A DNA stretch of 32,423 bases, taken from positions 1 to 32,423 of the forward strand of contig NZ_CACYJE010000015.1 in assembly GCF_902774605.1 (NCBI RefSeq), written 5' to 3'. The position numbers and the translations under genes are program-made. Shown here one piece after another: positions 15,516 through 24,591 of the stretch. Source of the DNA: an uncultured Methanobrevibacter sp. (lineage in GTDB: Archaea; Methanobacteriota; Methanobacteria; Methanobacteriales; Methanobacteriaceae). The notes below the pieces were generated by a model. That model was not told where the DNA came from. It saw only the letters and a program-made list of their open reading frames with translations, and made no database searches. Each line of letters opens with the position of its first letter. The first letter of the stretch is position 1.

Positions 15516-16976
15516 CTACTCCTCTAGTAAAGCCGCCTCATCCTCTTCGGAGAAGAGCTGGTTGAGCATCCATTCAGGATCATATTCCATGATGTCATCA
15601 TATCCCTGACCTACACCGAGGAACATGATTGGCTTCTGGATTACGTAGCCGATGGAGAGTGATGCTCCACCCTTGCTGTCCGCATCGGCCTTGGTGAGTA
15701 TTACACCGTCGATGTCGATTGCCTCGTTGAACTTACGGGCCTGTTCGGTTGCATCGTTACCTGTAATGGCATCTCCGACGAAGATTACAAGGTCAGGTTT
15801 GGATACCCTCTTGATTTTCTTCATCTCATCCATGAGGTTGATGTTGGTCTGCATCCTTCCTGCAGTGTCGATTAGGACCAGTTCCTTGCCTTGGGCCCTT
15901 GCATGCTCAACTGCATCGAATGCCACAGCGGCAGGGTCTGAGCCTTTCTGGTGCTTGATGATTTTAACCCCGACGTTGTCTGCGTGATGGGTCACCTGTT
16001 CGATTGCTCCTGCACGGAATGTGTCTGATGCGGCTATGACTGGAGTGTATCCCTTCTTAAGGTAGTAGTTTGCGAGCTTACCGATAGTGGTGGTCTTGCC
16101 TGTACCGTTGATTCCGACGAACATGACGACCAGCGGTTCGCCTTGGGATTTTTTCTCCTCAATCATTTCAGTCATGGATTTGCCTGGAATTGAGATGATT
16201 TCCTCTACTGCATCCTTGAGCGCGTAGTAAGTGTATTCAGTTATGTCGTTGCTTCTTTTGATTTTCTTTCCGACAAGATTGTCCTTTACGCTTTCAACGA
16301 CCTCGGTTGCAACTTCCATTGCAACGTCCCCTTGGAGGAGTTCCATTTCAAGCTCGAAGAGTATGTCCTCAACGTGCTTTTCCTGGATGGTTTTTTCACG
16401 AACGAAGGAGAATATTCCGCCTTTTGCCTCGCCGTCAGCGGAGACATCTTTCTTGTCTTCACTATCCTTCTTGTTCCTGCTCCAGAAGTGAGATTTCTTC
16501 TCTTCTTTTGCTTCCTCTTCAGCCTCTTCGACTTCTTCAGCCTCCTCTTCTGTTTCATCCCCATCCTTATTCCTGCCGAAACTCCAGAAGCCGGATTTCT
16601 TCTCCTCTTTTGCTTCCTCTTCAGCCTCTTCGACTTCTTCAGCCTCATCTTCAGCCTTATCCTCATCCTTATTCCTGCCGAAACTCCAGAAGCCGGATTT
16701 CTTCTCTTCCTTAGCTTCCTCTTCAGCCTCAACAGGTGTTTCCTCTTCGATTGTTTGTGTTGCTTCACTTTCCTCTTCTTCAGGTTCCGGAAGAAGGTTT
16801 TCCTCTTCCTCCTCTTCTTTTTCCTCTTCTTCCTCCTTTTTTCTTCCGAATGAGAAGAATGAGAATCTTGAACCGGATTCCTCCTGAAGGTTGTCTTCTG
16901 CTTCTGCTTCTTCTATTAGTTCCTCTTCCAGCTTCTCACTGGTTCGTGAAAATTTCTTTTTTAATGATTCAAACAA
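15516..16976 (-). CDS. ftsY: Signal recognition particle receptor FtsY
   Basis: 486 residues from the TTG at 16976, which gives 'MFESLKKKF', the usual archaeal FtsY beginning; an in-frame TTG at 16988 would overlap the AGGTTGGG ribosome binding site. It is the GTPase that docks the SRP-ribosome complex at the membrane for co-translational export. The NG domain (from about 195) has the P-loop 'GINGTGKTTTIGKLA', 'DTFRAGAIEQ', G3 'DTAGRM' and G4 'TKADADSKGG'. The N-terminal ~185 residues are extremely Glu-rich and include three copies of a 34-residue unit with 'EAKEEKKSGFWSFGRNK' (the third 'SHFWSRNK'), so this acidic region is longer than usual. capA follows directly. Confidence 0.97.
   Translation of the reverse strand: MFESLKKKFSRTSEKLEEELIEEAEAEDNLQEESGSRFSFFSFGRKKEEEEEKEEEEEENLLPEPEEEESEATQTIEEETPVEAEEEAKEEKKSGFWSFGRNKDEDKAEDEAEEVEEAEEEAKEEKKSGFWSFGRNKDGDETEEEAEEVEEAEEEAKEEKKSHFWSRNKKDSEDKKDVSADGEAKGGIFSFVREKTIQEKHVEDILFELEMELLQGDVAMEVATEVVESVKDNLVGKKIKRSNDITEYTYYALKDAVEEIISIPGKSMTEMIEEKKSQGEPLVVMFVGINGTGKTTTIGKLANYYLKKGYTPVIAASDTFRAGAIEQVTHHADNVGVKIIKHQKGSDPAAVAFDAVEHARAQGKELVLIDTAGRMQTNINLMDEMKKIKRVSKPDLVIFVGDAITGNDATEQARKFNEAIDIDGVILTKADADSKGGASLSIGYVIQKPIMFLGVGQGYDDIMEYDPEWMLNQLFSEEDEAALLEE
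16466..16725 (-). repeat. 102-bp in-frame repeats in ftsY
   Basis: Three tandem units of about 102 bp (34 codons) encode an acidic helix ending in KKSGFWSFGRNK. Two units are nearly identical, the third (16470-16530) lacks the FG pair. The period leaves the frame intact. Confidence 0.8.
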
Positions 16977-17021
16977 AATTAATCCCAACCTAAATAGTTA
17001 GTTTATAATACTATTATTATG

Positions 17022-17036
17022 TTGCTTATATTATTT
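17022..17036 (-). promoter_or_regulatory. TATA-like box of ftsY
   Basis: AATAATATAAGC on the minus strand lies about 50 bases before the ftsY start, so ftsY has its own candidate promoter instead of read-through from pfdA. Confidence 0.35.
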
Positions 17037-17084
17037 AAAAAAATAGATTTGATTGGCTGCGCAGTGACAATGGTTTCGGTGTGA

Positions 17085-17120
17085 AAAAAAAGAAAGATAG
17101 GGGAATGGATGATTCCCTAT
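17085..17120 (-). terminator. Hairpin at the end of the giant adhesin gene
   Basis: ATAGGGGAAT (17097-17106) pairs with ATTCCCTAT (17112-17120) with one bulge, overlapping the stop codon; a T8 run follows on the minus strand (17084-17091). Confidence 0.75.
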
Positions 17121-20100
17121 TTTTTAATGGTTAACTTCTTGGTCAAGGTCGCTTTTCCGTAAGTCACAGTGTATTTAACCTTTTTGCCCACTTTCAATTT
17201 CTTGAGCATTGACTTTTTAACCTTCCAAGTTGCAACACCCTTCTTGTTGGTTTTAACCTTGTAGGTCTTCTTGTTGAACTTGATTTTAAGGGTTTTCTTT
17301 TTAATGTACTTGCCGTTTACTTTTTTCAGCTTGATTTTGATCTTAGTGACTTTCTTGGACTTTTTAACCTTCTTGTTGGATGCCTTGATCAATTGTGCGA
17401 TTTTAACCTTGTTAGTGGCTGATGCACCATTATATGTTGCTTTGATAGTGTAGGTTTTAACCTTTACCATTGTGTCGAGTTTTAAGCTTGCATATCCTTT
17501 CGCATCAGTTTTTACCTTAACGTTTTTGCCGTTGTAGCTGATGGTGACGTATTCACCGACAACAGCCTTGCCGTCCTTGGTTACCAGAACCTTGTAGGTT
17601 GCCTTTCCACTGTAGATTACTTTGATGTCTTTGCCTCCGGTGATCCTGTAGACTGGGTTTACTTTGGAGTTCTTGACTGTTATTTTAATGTCTTGAGTCA
17701 TTCCATCATATTTGCCGTCGCCTGAATAGGTTACGGTTGCAGGATACTCCCCATTCGGCAGGTCATTGATGTCGATGACTGCAGTGCCGTTTACCACTGG
17801 CACAGTGTAGTTTTTACCGCCAACGGTTACAGTGACATTGCCTTTGGCATCGGATGGCAGATTAACAATCACGGAGTCAGTGCCGTTTCCAGGCTGTGTG
17901 ATTCCACCAATCGGTTTTTTAGGATCCACTACTTCGATTTGAATGGTTTTAGTGTAGTTTCCATACTTGAAGGTCATCTCGAACTTATATGGAATGTCCG
18001 GCACTTGCAGGCTGAATGTTGCTTGGCCGTTTTCCAATTTACGACTATCCATTTCCAAACCGTCATATAATGCGGTTACTTCACCAGACAACAGGTCTCC
18101 GAGACTGGTTTTAACGATTACAGGTATTTGAATGGTTTCGTTAATGAATGCCACTTTATCACTTGCTTCGATAACCACGGTGACGTTTGAGTTTTTAACT
18201 GTAACATCCATGTTGCTTGTCATGGAATCGTACTTGCCGTCTCCGGAGTAGGTCAAGGTTGCAGGATATGTTCCATTAGGCAAGTCAGTGACGTTAACAA
18301 CAGCAGTACCGTTAACAACAGGTACAGTATAGTTTTTGCTTCCAACAGTCAATGTGACATTACCTTTGGCATCGGAAGGCAAACTAACAACAACATTGCC
18401 ATTTTCAGCTTGACTGATTCCCTCGATTGGGTTTTTAGGATCAACAACTTCGATTTTAATGCTTTTGCTGTAATCACCATACTTGACGATGAGATTAAAC
18501 TTGACTACAGCGTTAGGCACATGCACTTTGAATGTGGCTTCGCCATTATCCAATGCTAGAGTGGATAATACTGTTCCGTTTTCAAGTAAAAGACTCACTT
18601 CACCATACAACATGTCACCGAGACTGGTTTTAACAACTACCGGAATTGGAATGCTTTCATTGACGAATGCAATCTTGTCACCGGCTTCGATAACCACTGT
18701 GACGTTTGAGTTTTTAACGGTTACGTTCAGGCTTGTGGTCATGTTCCTGTAGATTTCATCTCCTGTGTAGATTACTTCTGCATTGTAGGTTCCGTTTAAT
18801 GATTCGTTGATTTTTATGAGTGCTGAACCGTTGGCCACTGTTGCAGTGTAGTTTTTGCCTGCAATGATTACAGTGACGTTTCCTGTTGCATCTTCAGGGA
18901 ATTTGATTTCAAGTGAATCGTCATCTGATTGGGTTATGTTTTCAATCGCCTTTTCAGGATTTGCAGGGTGAACCCATATCTCACGGGTCAGGTGCTCGAA
19001 TGTTAAGACGAGCATGAATGCCTCAGTGTGTTCGGAGGTGATGTCAAGGTGGAATGTGACTCTTCCTTGGGATAGGTATTGTGATTCCATGTCGGTCATG
19101 TTCACTTCACCTATGAGAGGGTCTCCGATTGTGTCGTGAATGTAGACCGGTATTTCCAGTGTTTCGCCGATGTGGCCTATGAATTTTTCATTCACTTCTA
19201 TTACGATTTCAGTGTAGGTTATGTTTATTCCTTTAATGTCGTTTCCTTCCATGGTCAGGTTATGATTGTTTGTCACATGTATTGCGGATTTGTTTGAGTG
19301 TGAATTGTCAATGTCATTGCTTTTGAGAATATTGTCCGGTCCGTCAACCCAGATGCTTGAACCATGGGCGTTTGCGGAATTGTTGGTGAAGTTGCTGTTT
19401 GCGACAGTTATATTGTCCCCTATAGTGTGGATGGCTCCACCGTAATCTGCAGTGTTGCTTGAAAATCCGCAGTCATCTATAGTTCCGTCGTCACTGTCGA
19501 AGTATACTGCTCCTCCATTGGAAGCTGTGTTTCCGGTGAAGTTGCATCCTTCCACTTGAGCCCCATCGCCGTCAACATATAATGCTCCCCCGTTGACGCC
19601 GGTGTTGTTTTCGAATTGGGAGTTGATTATTTTTCCTTCAGGCCCGTTCCAGTTTAATGCTCCTCCACGGTATTTGGCAGTGTTGTTTATGAACTTGCAT
19701 GAGTCCACGGTACAGTTTACAGCCCCGTGATCAATGGATAATGCCCCACTGCTTAATTCAGCCGTGTTATTAATGAATGTGATGTTTTTGATTAAAACCT
19801 CATTTGCAAATACTTTCACGGCTCCAACGTAACGGTTGGCCCTGTTATTTATAAAGGTACAGTTTTCAACAACACTGCAGTTGGCGTCCCTGTTAATTGC
19901 CAATCCTCCAATGTCCTGGCCGGATACTGAGTTGTTCATGAAATTACAGTTGCTCACAATACTTCTGGCTTGCAGGTTGACGCCCGCCACTGATTTTACA
20001 GCCTTGTTTGATGTGAAGCTGCAGGAGTCGATGGTGAGTGATGCGATAGCATTGATTGCACCGCCCTGATAGCCTGCACTGTTGTTTTTAAATTCATTGT

Positions 20101-20889
20101 TGATTACGGTAGCGTTGGCGTCGTGCCAGTAGTTGATGGCACCTCCGTTAGATGTAGCGGAGTTGTTGTAGAATTCACATTCTGATATTGTTGAGTTTGC
20201 ACCGTACATGAATATTGCTCCACCGTTAGAGCCTGCAGTGTTGTTGTAGAATGCGCAGTTGCTTATTGAAGCGTTGGCTCCCCACCAGTATATTGCTCCA
20301 CCATTATTGCTGGCGTTATTGTTGGCGAATACGCAGTCGCTTATTGTGCCGTTGTCCCCCCTCCAGTTTATGGCACCGTCGTATGTTCTTGAGTTTATGA
20401 ATTTAACTCCCTTGATGACGATATTGCTTGCGGTGATTCTCATGCTTGCTGATTGTGCAAAGTCGATGGTTGCAACCGCCTCATCATCCAGGCTTGATCC
20501 CCCGATTATTGTGAGATTGCTTTTTGATATTTGGATGTTTGAGTTTCCAGTGTAGTTCTTGCCGCCTAAAAAAATAGTGTCCCCTTCTTTGGCGGAGTTT
20601 ATCTTGTCTGTTATGTTCTGGAAGGTGTTTCCTTCAACCGTATGGTTTTCGCAAAGCACTTCCTGGCTTCCAGCTGTCAGTTTGTCGTTTTGCCCATCAA
20701 TCTCTTGTGAAACTGATTGGGTGTCTTCAAATTGTCCTGGCTTGCGCCCAGGTTGTCTGTGGATTCGATTGAATCCTTGCTTATATCGCTTTGGTCGAAA
20801 GTTATATTTTCTGCCGCAGCTATTGCGGATACAGATAATATTAAAGAAAGTATCAAAGCGATAATGAAAATTTTTTTTGTAACTTTCAT
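17117..20889 (-). CDS. Giant adhesin: beta-helix plus Ig-like repeats, signal peptide out of frame
   Basis: About 1257 residues if the frame is repaired. The natural start is the ATG at 20889 (AGAGGA ribosome binding site, seven-base spacer), giving signal peptide 'KIFIIALILSLILSVSAIA'. That frame ends after 70 residues, while the main domain is read one frame over and would start at 20896, inside the ribosome binding site, without a signal. A single missing base near the A run at 20729-20731 explains this. Order: polymorphic right-handed beta-helix (about 70-570; repeats like 'NNTAGSNGGAIFMYG', 'NNSATSNGGAINYW'), then Ig-like units with a 519-bp (173-residue) period ('NVTVTVGGKNYTVPVVNGTA'), then the lysine-rich tail. 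It is thought to be a wall-bound adhesin; the ligand is unknown. Confidence 0.85.
17640..18760 (-). repeat. 519-bp repeats in the giant adhesin
   Basis: The block around tgacgtttgagtttttaac recurs at 18181 and 18700, exactly 519 bp (173 codons) apart, with a third, more diverged copy near 17662. Each unit carries two Ig-like subdomains. Confidence 0.75.
20728..20732 (-). other. Probable frameshift site after the adhesin signal peptide
   Basis: Upstream frame reads '...NLGASQDN' and downstream frame '(F)EDTQSVSQEIDGQNDKL'. Adding one T to the TTT on the minus strand joins them smoothly. It is one of two adhesin genes here broken by a single missing T just past the signal peptide. Confidence 0.6.
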
Positions 20890-21642
20890 TATTCATTCCT
20901 CTTATATTATATTTAATTAATAAAAATTCGTGAAAACTATCATGAAATTGAGTTTATGAAATTATAAAATCAGCTTTTGCAATACAAAATTCAATAATAG
21001 TTATATTAACTGTATATCTTTTCTAGTATATAAATGTACAGTATAACTATCATTGATTTTAAAATTTTACAGTTTGAGAAAAAAAATAATATCCAATATC
21101 GAACTGGACAATTTTCAGAAAATCATTATCGAGAAATGTATGCATTCCAATAAATTATGGGAAAAAATATATACAGTAGGATAATTTCGATGAAAAAAAT
21201 AGACATCATTATATAATATTTTTTTGTTTTGATTTAAATCAAGATTGGAACATGAAGAAAAAAACAATAGATCATGAGCCCCACATTCCAATTTGATTTT
21301 AACTATTCATTGAATTTGCACTGCCCCACATGAGTAAGAGGTAATTGAAGATTCTCTTATGGAACAGTGATTATAGTATATACTTCATAGTATATAAATT
21401 ATTACATTGTCCAAAAAATTAAGTTTAAGCTATACAGTTTATTGCAAATATTGAAATATATTATATTTTTTTGCAATCCCAGTTGGACAATATCAATATA
21501 TAACATTGACAAGTGAAAACTAATACAAAATGCTTCATGAAAAATTGAAAAACATCTAAAAAACATTACAAAAACGATAGAGTTTTTGAACAATAAAACA
21601 ATGCATCTGCTTGAATTATGACAGTTGAAAAAAAGATGAGGA
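20890..21642. other. AT-rich intergenic region with a dyad around a TATA-like box
   Basis: About 750 bases without a supported gene. The one structured part is 20997-21050: arms ATAGTTATA-CTGTA and TACAG-TATAACTAT flank the TATA-like AGTATATAAAT (21025-21035), about 110-160 bases upstream of the adhesin start. A second AGTATATAAAT lies near 21388-21398. Two short GC-richer patches (GCCCCACAT at about 21278 and 21323) are unexplained. Confidence 0.4.
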
Positions 21643-21666
21643 TGCGGCGTGAAAGCAATCGCCGCA
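21627..21666 (-). terminator. GC-rich hairpin after the 455-residue orphan gene
   Basis: TGCGGCG (21643-21649) pairs perfectly with CGCCGCA (21660-21666), loop of ten bases, and a T7 run follows on the minus strand (21628-21634). It is about 80 bases past the stop at 21744. Confidence 0.7.
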
Positions 21667-21743
21667 CCGGAATTTAAGTTAAATTATACTATTTGCCTAA
21701 TCAATGAAACTAAAAAGGAAGTTATGCGGAAAAAAACTTGATT

Positions 21744-23111
21744 TCAAGTTTGCATCAATAGTCCATTAATGTTTGAAGATTCAATAATTGAAATTTCTAA
21801 AATAGTATCGTTTTGAGGTACTACTTCATTATCCTCGGGAGTTAATTGGTTAACGAACAGTGCACCGCATAAATGGCCGCTGACCATATCTGCACTGTCG
21901 CCTGTATGTTCTTCACTTCCTGCAATTGATCTTTCAAAAATACTATAGTTCCCATTAACCATTGCGCCGTTTTCGGATGGGGAGATTGCATGTTCATCCA
22001 TGGCGGCGAATCTCTCAGATGATCCCTTATCATGTTTATATAGGTTTGTACAATAATTTAAAGTATTTTGAAGATAATTATTAAAGAAATGTTCAATGCT
22101 TAAATTGGAGAATTCCACGATGATGGATCCATCAATCTGGAATGCATTAAAGGTCCTGAGGCGTTCGCATACCGGTGCGTCCTGCAGCCGCTCGTGATTG
22201 CATGAATCAACATGACGCTTGAATGAAGGTTCACAGTCATCCAGAGTCCCGTTTATATGATTATGTTTTACAATAAAGAAGGAATTTCCAATAATGTCTA
22301 TAATGAAATTTAAAATTGTTTGTTTTGATAAGCATTTAATACTCTGGACATTCCCATACGGTGTAGGGCATGATTCTTTCAATGCTCCAGCAGCGAGTGA
22401 AGCGTGGCCTTTAAGCCTTCCAATAGGCTTTAGCGCCGGCCCATCATATACCAGAACATCATCCTTAAAGAAAGTCCCTATCCATATTCCTGAAACCATG
22501 CTTGAATTCAAGCCTGCAATTGAGCAAACATCACTTTTGAGCTCATTTGAATCTTTTCCCGGCCCATATTCATCATAATAGGTTGCGCAAAATGAATAAT
22601 TATAATGCAAGTCGTTTATGGAAATCATGAAGTTTAACATTTTACGATTCGGATAGTTTGAAAAAAAGCTTTCGCCAACAGAATCAATGACATGGCCAAT
22701 CGGTTTTGAATTGGCATTTCCCATCAAATCATTGGAAACTATGGGTGTATTGAGGTATTTTCCATTGAAAAGATGATTTGCTGATGACATGTTCAAAAAA
22801 TCAGTGCCGATTTGGTCATTATGATCATTGACGGTTCTTGGCAAAGCGTCTGAAATTCCCATGAAACAGTGGTCGAAACATGAAAAATTTCTTGCTTTTA
22901 TATATTTGGGTGTTGTGAGATTTGGCTCGTTAAAATTAGGGTGTTCGATTTTTTCTTCGCTTGCATGTGAATTATGCGTTTCTTCAACACTTAATTCTAA
23001 AGATGATTCATGTAATGAGAGTGTTTCAATACCGTGTTGACTAGCGAAGCTTATGTTAATCCCTGGATGAGCGGATGCTGTTAATGTAACAACCAAGTAT
23101 TTTCCAATCAC
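21744..23111 (-). CDS. Unrecognised 455-residue protein
   Basis: I do not recognise this protein. It is supported as a gene by a complete AAAGGAGGTGA ribosome binding site five bases before the GTG at 23111 (the strongest in the window), a TATA-like box at 23162-23176, and a GC-rich terminator hairpin. The product is unlike its neighbours: rich in Asn, Ser, His and Asp, poor in Lys, with about 13 cysteines ('SFCATYYDEY', 'ESCPTPYGN', 'LDDCEPSF', 'HLCGALFV'), and without Ig-like or lysine-rich modules. The first 25 residues ('YLVVTLTASAHPGINISF') are only weakly signal-like. One moderately hydrophobic stretch ('LNFIIDIIGNSFFIVKHNH') is not a clear membrane segment. It lies in the island between pfdA and ftsY. 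The unusual composition suggests transfer or a fast-evolving role. Confidence 0.65.
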   Translation of the reverse strand: MIGKYLVVTLTASAHPGINISFASQHGIETLSLHESSLELSVEETHNSHASEEKIEHPNFNEPNLTTPKYIKARNFSCFDHCFMGISDALPRTVNDHNDQIGTDFLNMSSANHLFNGKYLNTPIVSNDLMGNANSKPIGHVIDSVGESFFSNYPNRKMLNFMISINDLHYNYSFCATYYDEYGPGKDSNELKSDVCSIAGLNSSMVSGIWIGTFFKDDVLVYDGPALKPIGRLKGHASLAAGALKESCPTPYGNVQSIKCLSKQTILNFIIDIIGNSFFIVKHNHINGTLDDCEPSFKRHVDSCNHERLQDAPVCERLRTFNAFQIDGSIIVEFSNLSIEHFFNNYLQNTLNYCTNLYKHDKGSSERFAAMDEHAISPSENGAMVNGNYSIFERSIAGSEEHTGDSADMVSGHLCGALFVNQLTPEDNEVVPQNDTILEISIIESSNINGLLMQT

Positions 23112-23140
23112 TTTTTCACCTCCTTTTATGTTGTTTTAGC

Positions 23141-23176
23141 TAGCCATTATTGTGGCTAATCTATATATTTATCATA
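23141..23176 (-). promoter_or_regulatory. TATA-like box and adjoining dyad of the orphan gene
   Basis: On the minus strand TATGATAAATATATAG (23161-23176) is centred 57 bases before the GTG. A 6-bp dyad (TAGCCA 23141-23146, TGGCTA 23153-23158) lies where transcription should begin, a position typical of repressor operators in archaea. Confidence 0.45.
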
Positions 23177-23409
23177 TCCTCATATAAATAATTTACTGGT
23201 GAAAAAAATAATCAGTTCGATATGAATTTAATTTATAATTATACAAACTAAATGTTTTATTGAGAAGAATATATTATCTGTATAATTTAAAATCTAGAAA
23301 AAATACGAAATCGCTTAAAATTATCCATAAATTACCTAAAAATATTAGATAATATCCAGAAAAATATACAGTAAATCATAATAATTTCAAAAAAATAAAC
23401 AAATCAAAT
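23177..23409. other. AT-rich gap, nothing recognised
   Basis: Very AT-rich DNA between the orphan promoter and the plus-strand frames. The direct signals here are only A/T runs; the promoter of the 23632 gene may lie in or after it. Confidence 0.4.
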
Positions 23410-23610
23410 ATGAAAAATTGTCAAAATCATCAAATCGACCATCAAACGCCAAGCGTTGGATTAAAAAACATATTGCCACTTCCCATCAAGACTGGGTCAA
23501 ATCAAAGCCAATTGATCGGGACAATGGTAAAAGCATCGCACCCTGAGGATTTTCATGTCCCATCCAATGCCATTCAAATATTGAATATAAAACATCAATT
23601 TAACAATTAA
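23410..23610 (+). CDS. Doubtful 66-residue frame
   Basis: This frame (MKNCQNHQIDHQTPSVGLKN...) stands out because its DNA is richer in G+C than the surroundings and its Asn/His/Gln/Ser-rich composition resembles the divergent orphan protein. There is no ribosome binding site and no recognisable domain. It could equally be the 5' leader of the gene at 23632 or a decayed piece of something else. Confidence 0.25.
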   Translation: MKNCQNHQIDHQTPSVGLKNILPLPIKTGSNQSQLIGTMVKASHPEDFHVPSNAIQILNIKHQFNN

Positions 23611-23631
23611 TATTTTGGAGGATTGAAAAAA

Positions 23632-24480
23632 ATGAAGTTAAAAACGATAAGTAAAATACTACTAGCAATACTTGTTTTGACGATAAGTCTAGGCGTTATT
23701 TCCGCAGCAGACAATAACGCCACAGTATTAGAAGCCCCAACCAACAATATAGACAAGAACGTTCTTGCAGACCATGATTGGGATGACGACTGGGACGATG
23801 ATGATGGTGACTGGGACGATGATGACCGCTACGAATGGGACAGGAATCATGGATACCACAAGAGCATGCCATCAAAAGTCAGCAAAGGAAAAATCAAGAC
23901 AAAAGTGGATGCAGATCCAATAACCGTGAAATACAAGAAGAACAGCTACTTCAAGATAAAAGTTGAGGACAGATACGATGACGACAATCCAATCGGCAAG
24001 GTTAAATTAAAAGTCAAGATTGGAAAAGGTTCCAAGGCAAAAACCTACAATGTCAAAACCAATTCCTATGGTGTTGCGAAAATAAACACTAAAGGATTGA
24101 AGACAGGAACCCATAATGTCGTGATAACATCAGCAAACAAGAAATACGACATATCAAAAAAATCCAAGATAATTGTGGCTAAGCAATACTCCGCAACAAT
24201 TAAAGGCACCAGCAAGAAAGTGTTGAAAAACAATGACATCGTAAAAGTGAAAGTCAGAAACGACGACGATGAAAAGGAATACAAGATAGTGCTTAAAAAG
24301 AAAAGCAAAAGCACAAAAATAACCAAGGCGGTTTTCTACTTCAAAAACAAGTACACCGGAAAAGTCATCATGAAAACGGATCATGCTGAATTCGACGATG
24401 GCAGATGGGACTTGCCTGAAGAGGACTGCTCATACAGATACGAACTGATGAAAGTGAAAGTATACTATATGTCAAACTGA
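23632..24480 (+). CDS. Secreted Asp/Trp- and Lys-rich protein
   Basis: 282 residues from the ATG at 23632, ten bases after GGAGG; the in-frame TTG at 23623 is too close to the ribosome binding site. Signal peptide about 1-26 ('ISKILLAILVLTISLGVISA'). Next comes a very acidic segment with Trp at regular places ('DWDDDWDDDDGDWDDDD', about 50-66), a pattern that could bind Ca2+ or other cations. The rest is Ig-like and basic ('KVKLKVKIGKGSKAKTYNVK', 'NSYGVAKINTKGLKTGTHNV'), the same module type as in the adhesins but without the usual terminal KGKTYKAKTNKKG block. It ends with 'YELMKVKVYYMSN'. It may act at the surface as a short wall-associated protein; function unproven. Confidence 0.82.
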   Translation: MKLKTISKILLAILVLTISLGVISAADNNATVLEAPTNNIDKNVLADHDWDDDWDDDDGDWDDDDRYEWDRNHGYHKSMPSKVSKGKIKTKVDADPITVKYKKNSYFKIKVEDRYDDDNPIGKVKLKVKIGKGSKAKTYNVKTNSYGVAKINTKGLKTGTHNVVITSANKKYDISKKSKIIVAKQYSATIKGTSKKVLKNNDIVKVKVRNDDDEKEYKIVLKKKSKSTKITKAVFYFKNKYTGKVIMKTDHAEFDDGRWDLPEEDCSYRYELMKVKVYYMSN

Positions 24481-24518
24481 ATGGGGAAAACATTTTCCCA
24501 TTTTTAACTTTTTTTAAA
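24480..24518 (+). terminator. Hairpin after the Asp/Trp-rich protein gene
   Basis: AATGGGGAAAA pairs with TTTTCCCATT (24480-24502) starting at the stop codon, followed by T runs. Confidence 0.65.
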
Positions 24519-24591
24519 AACAGATTAAAACCCGAACCATCGAGCCATTATAAGTCAGTGAAAAAAAATAGAAAAAGAAATAAGGATAATA

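Noticed and set aside
16231-16993. Long frames in ftsY on both strands (Leu/Phe-rich on the plus strand)
   Set aside because: They are shadows of the glutamate-rich repeat region; the GTPase motifs fix the real frame.
22294-23040. Plus-strand frames opposite the 455-residue orphan
   Set aside because: Short and discontinuous, without ribosome binding sites; the minus-strand gene has full expression signals.
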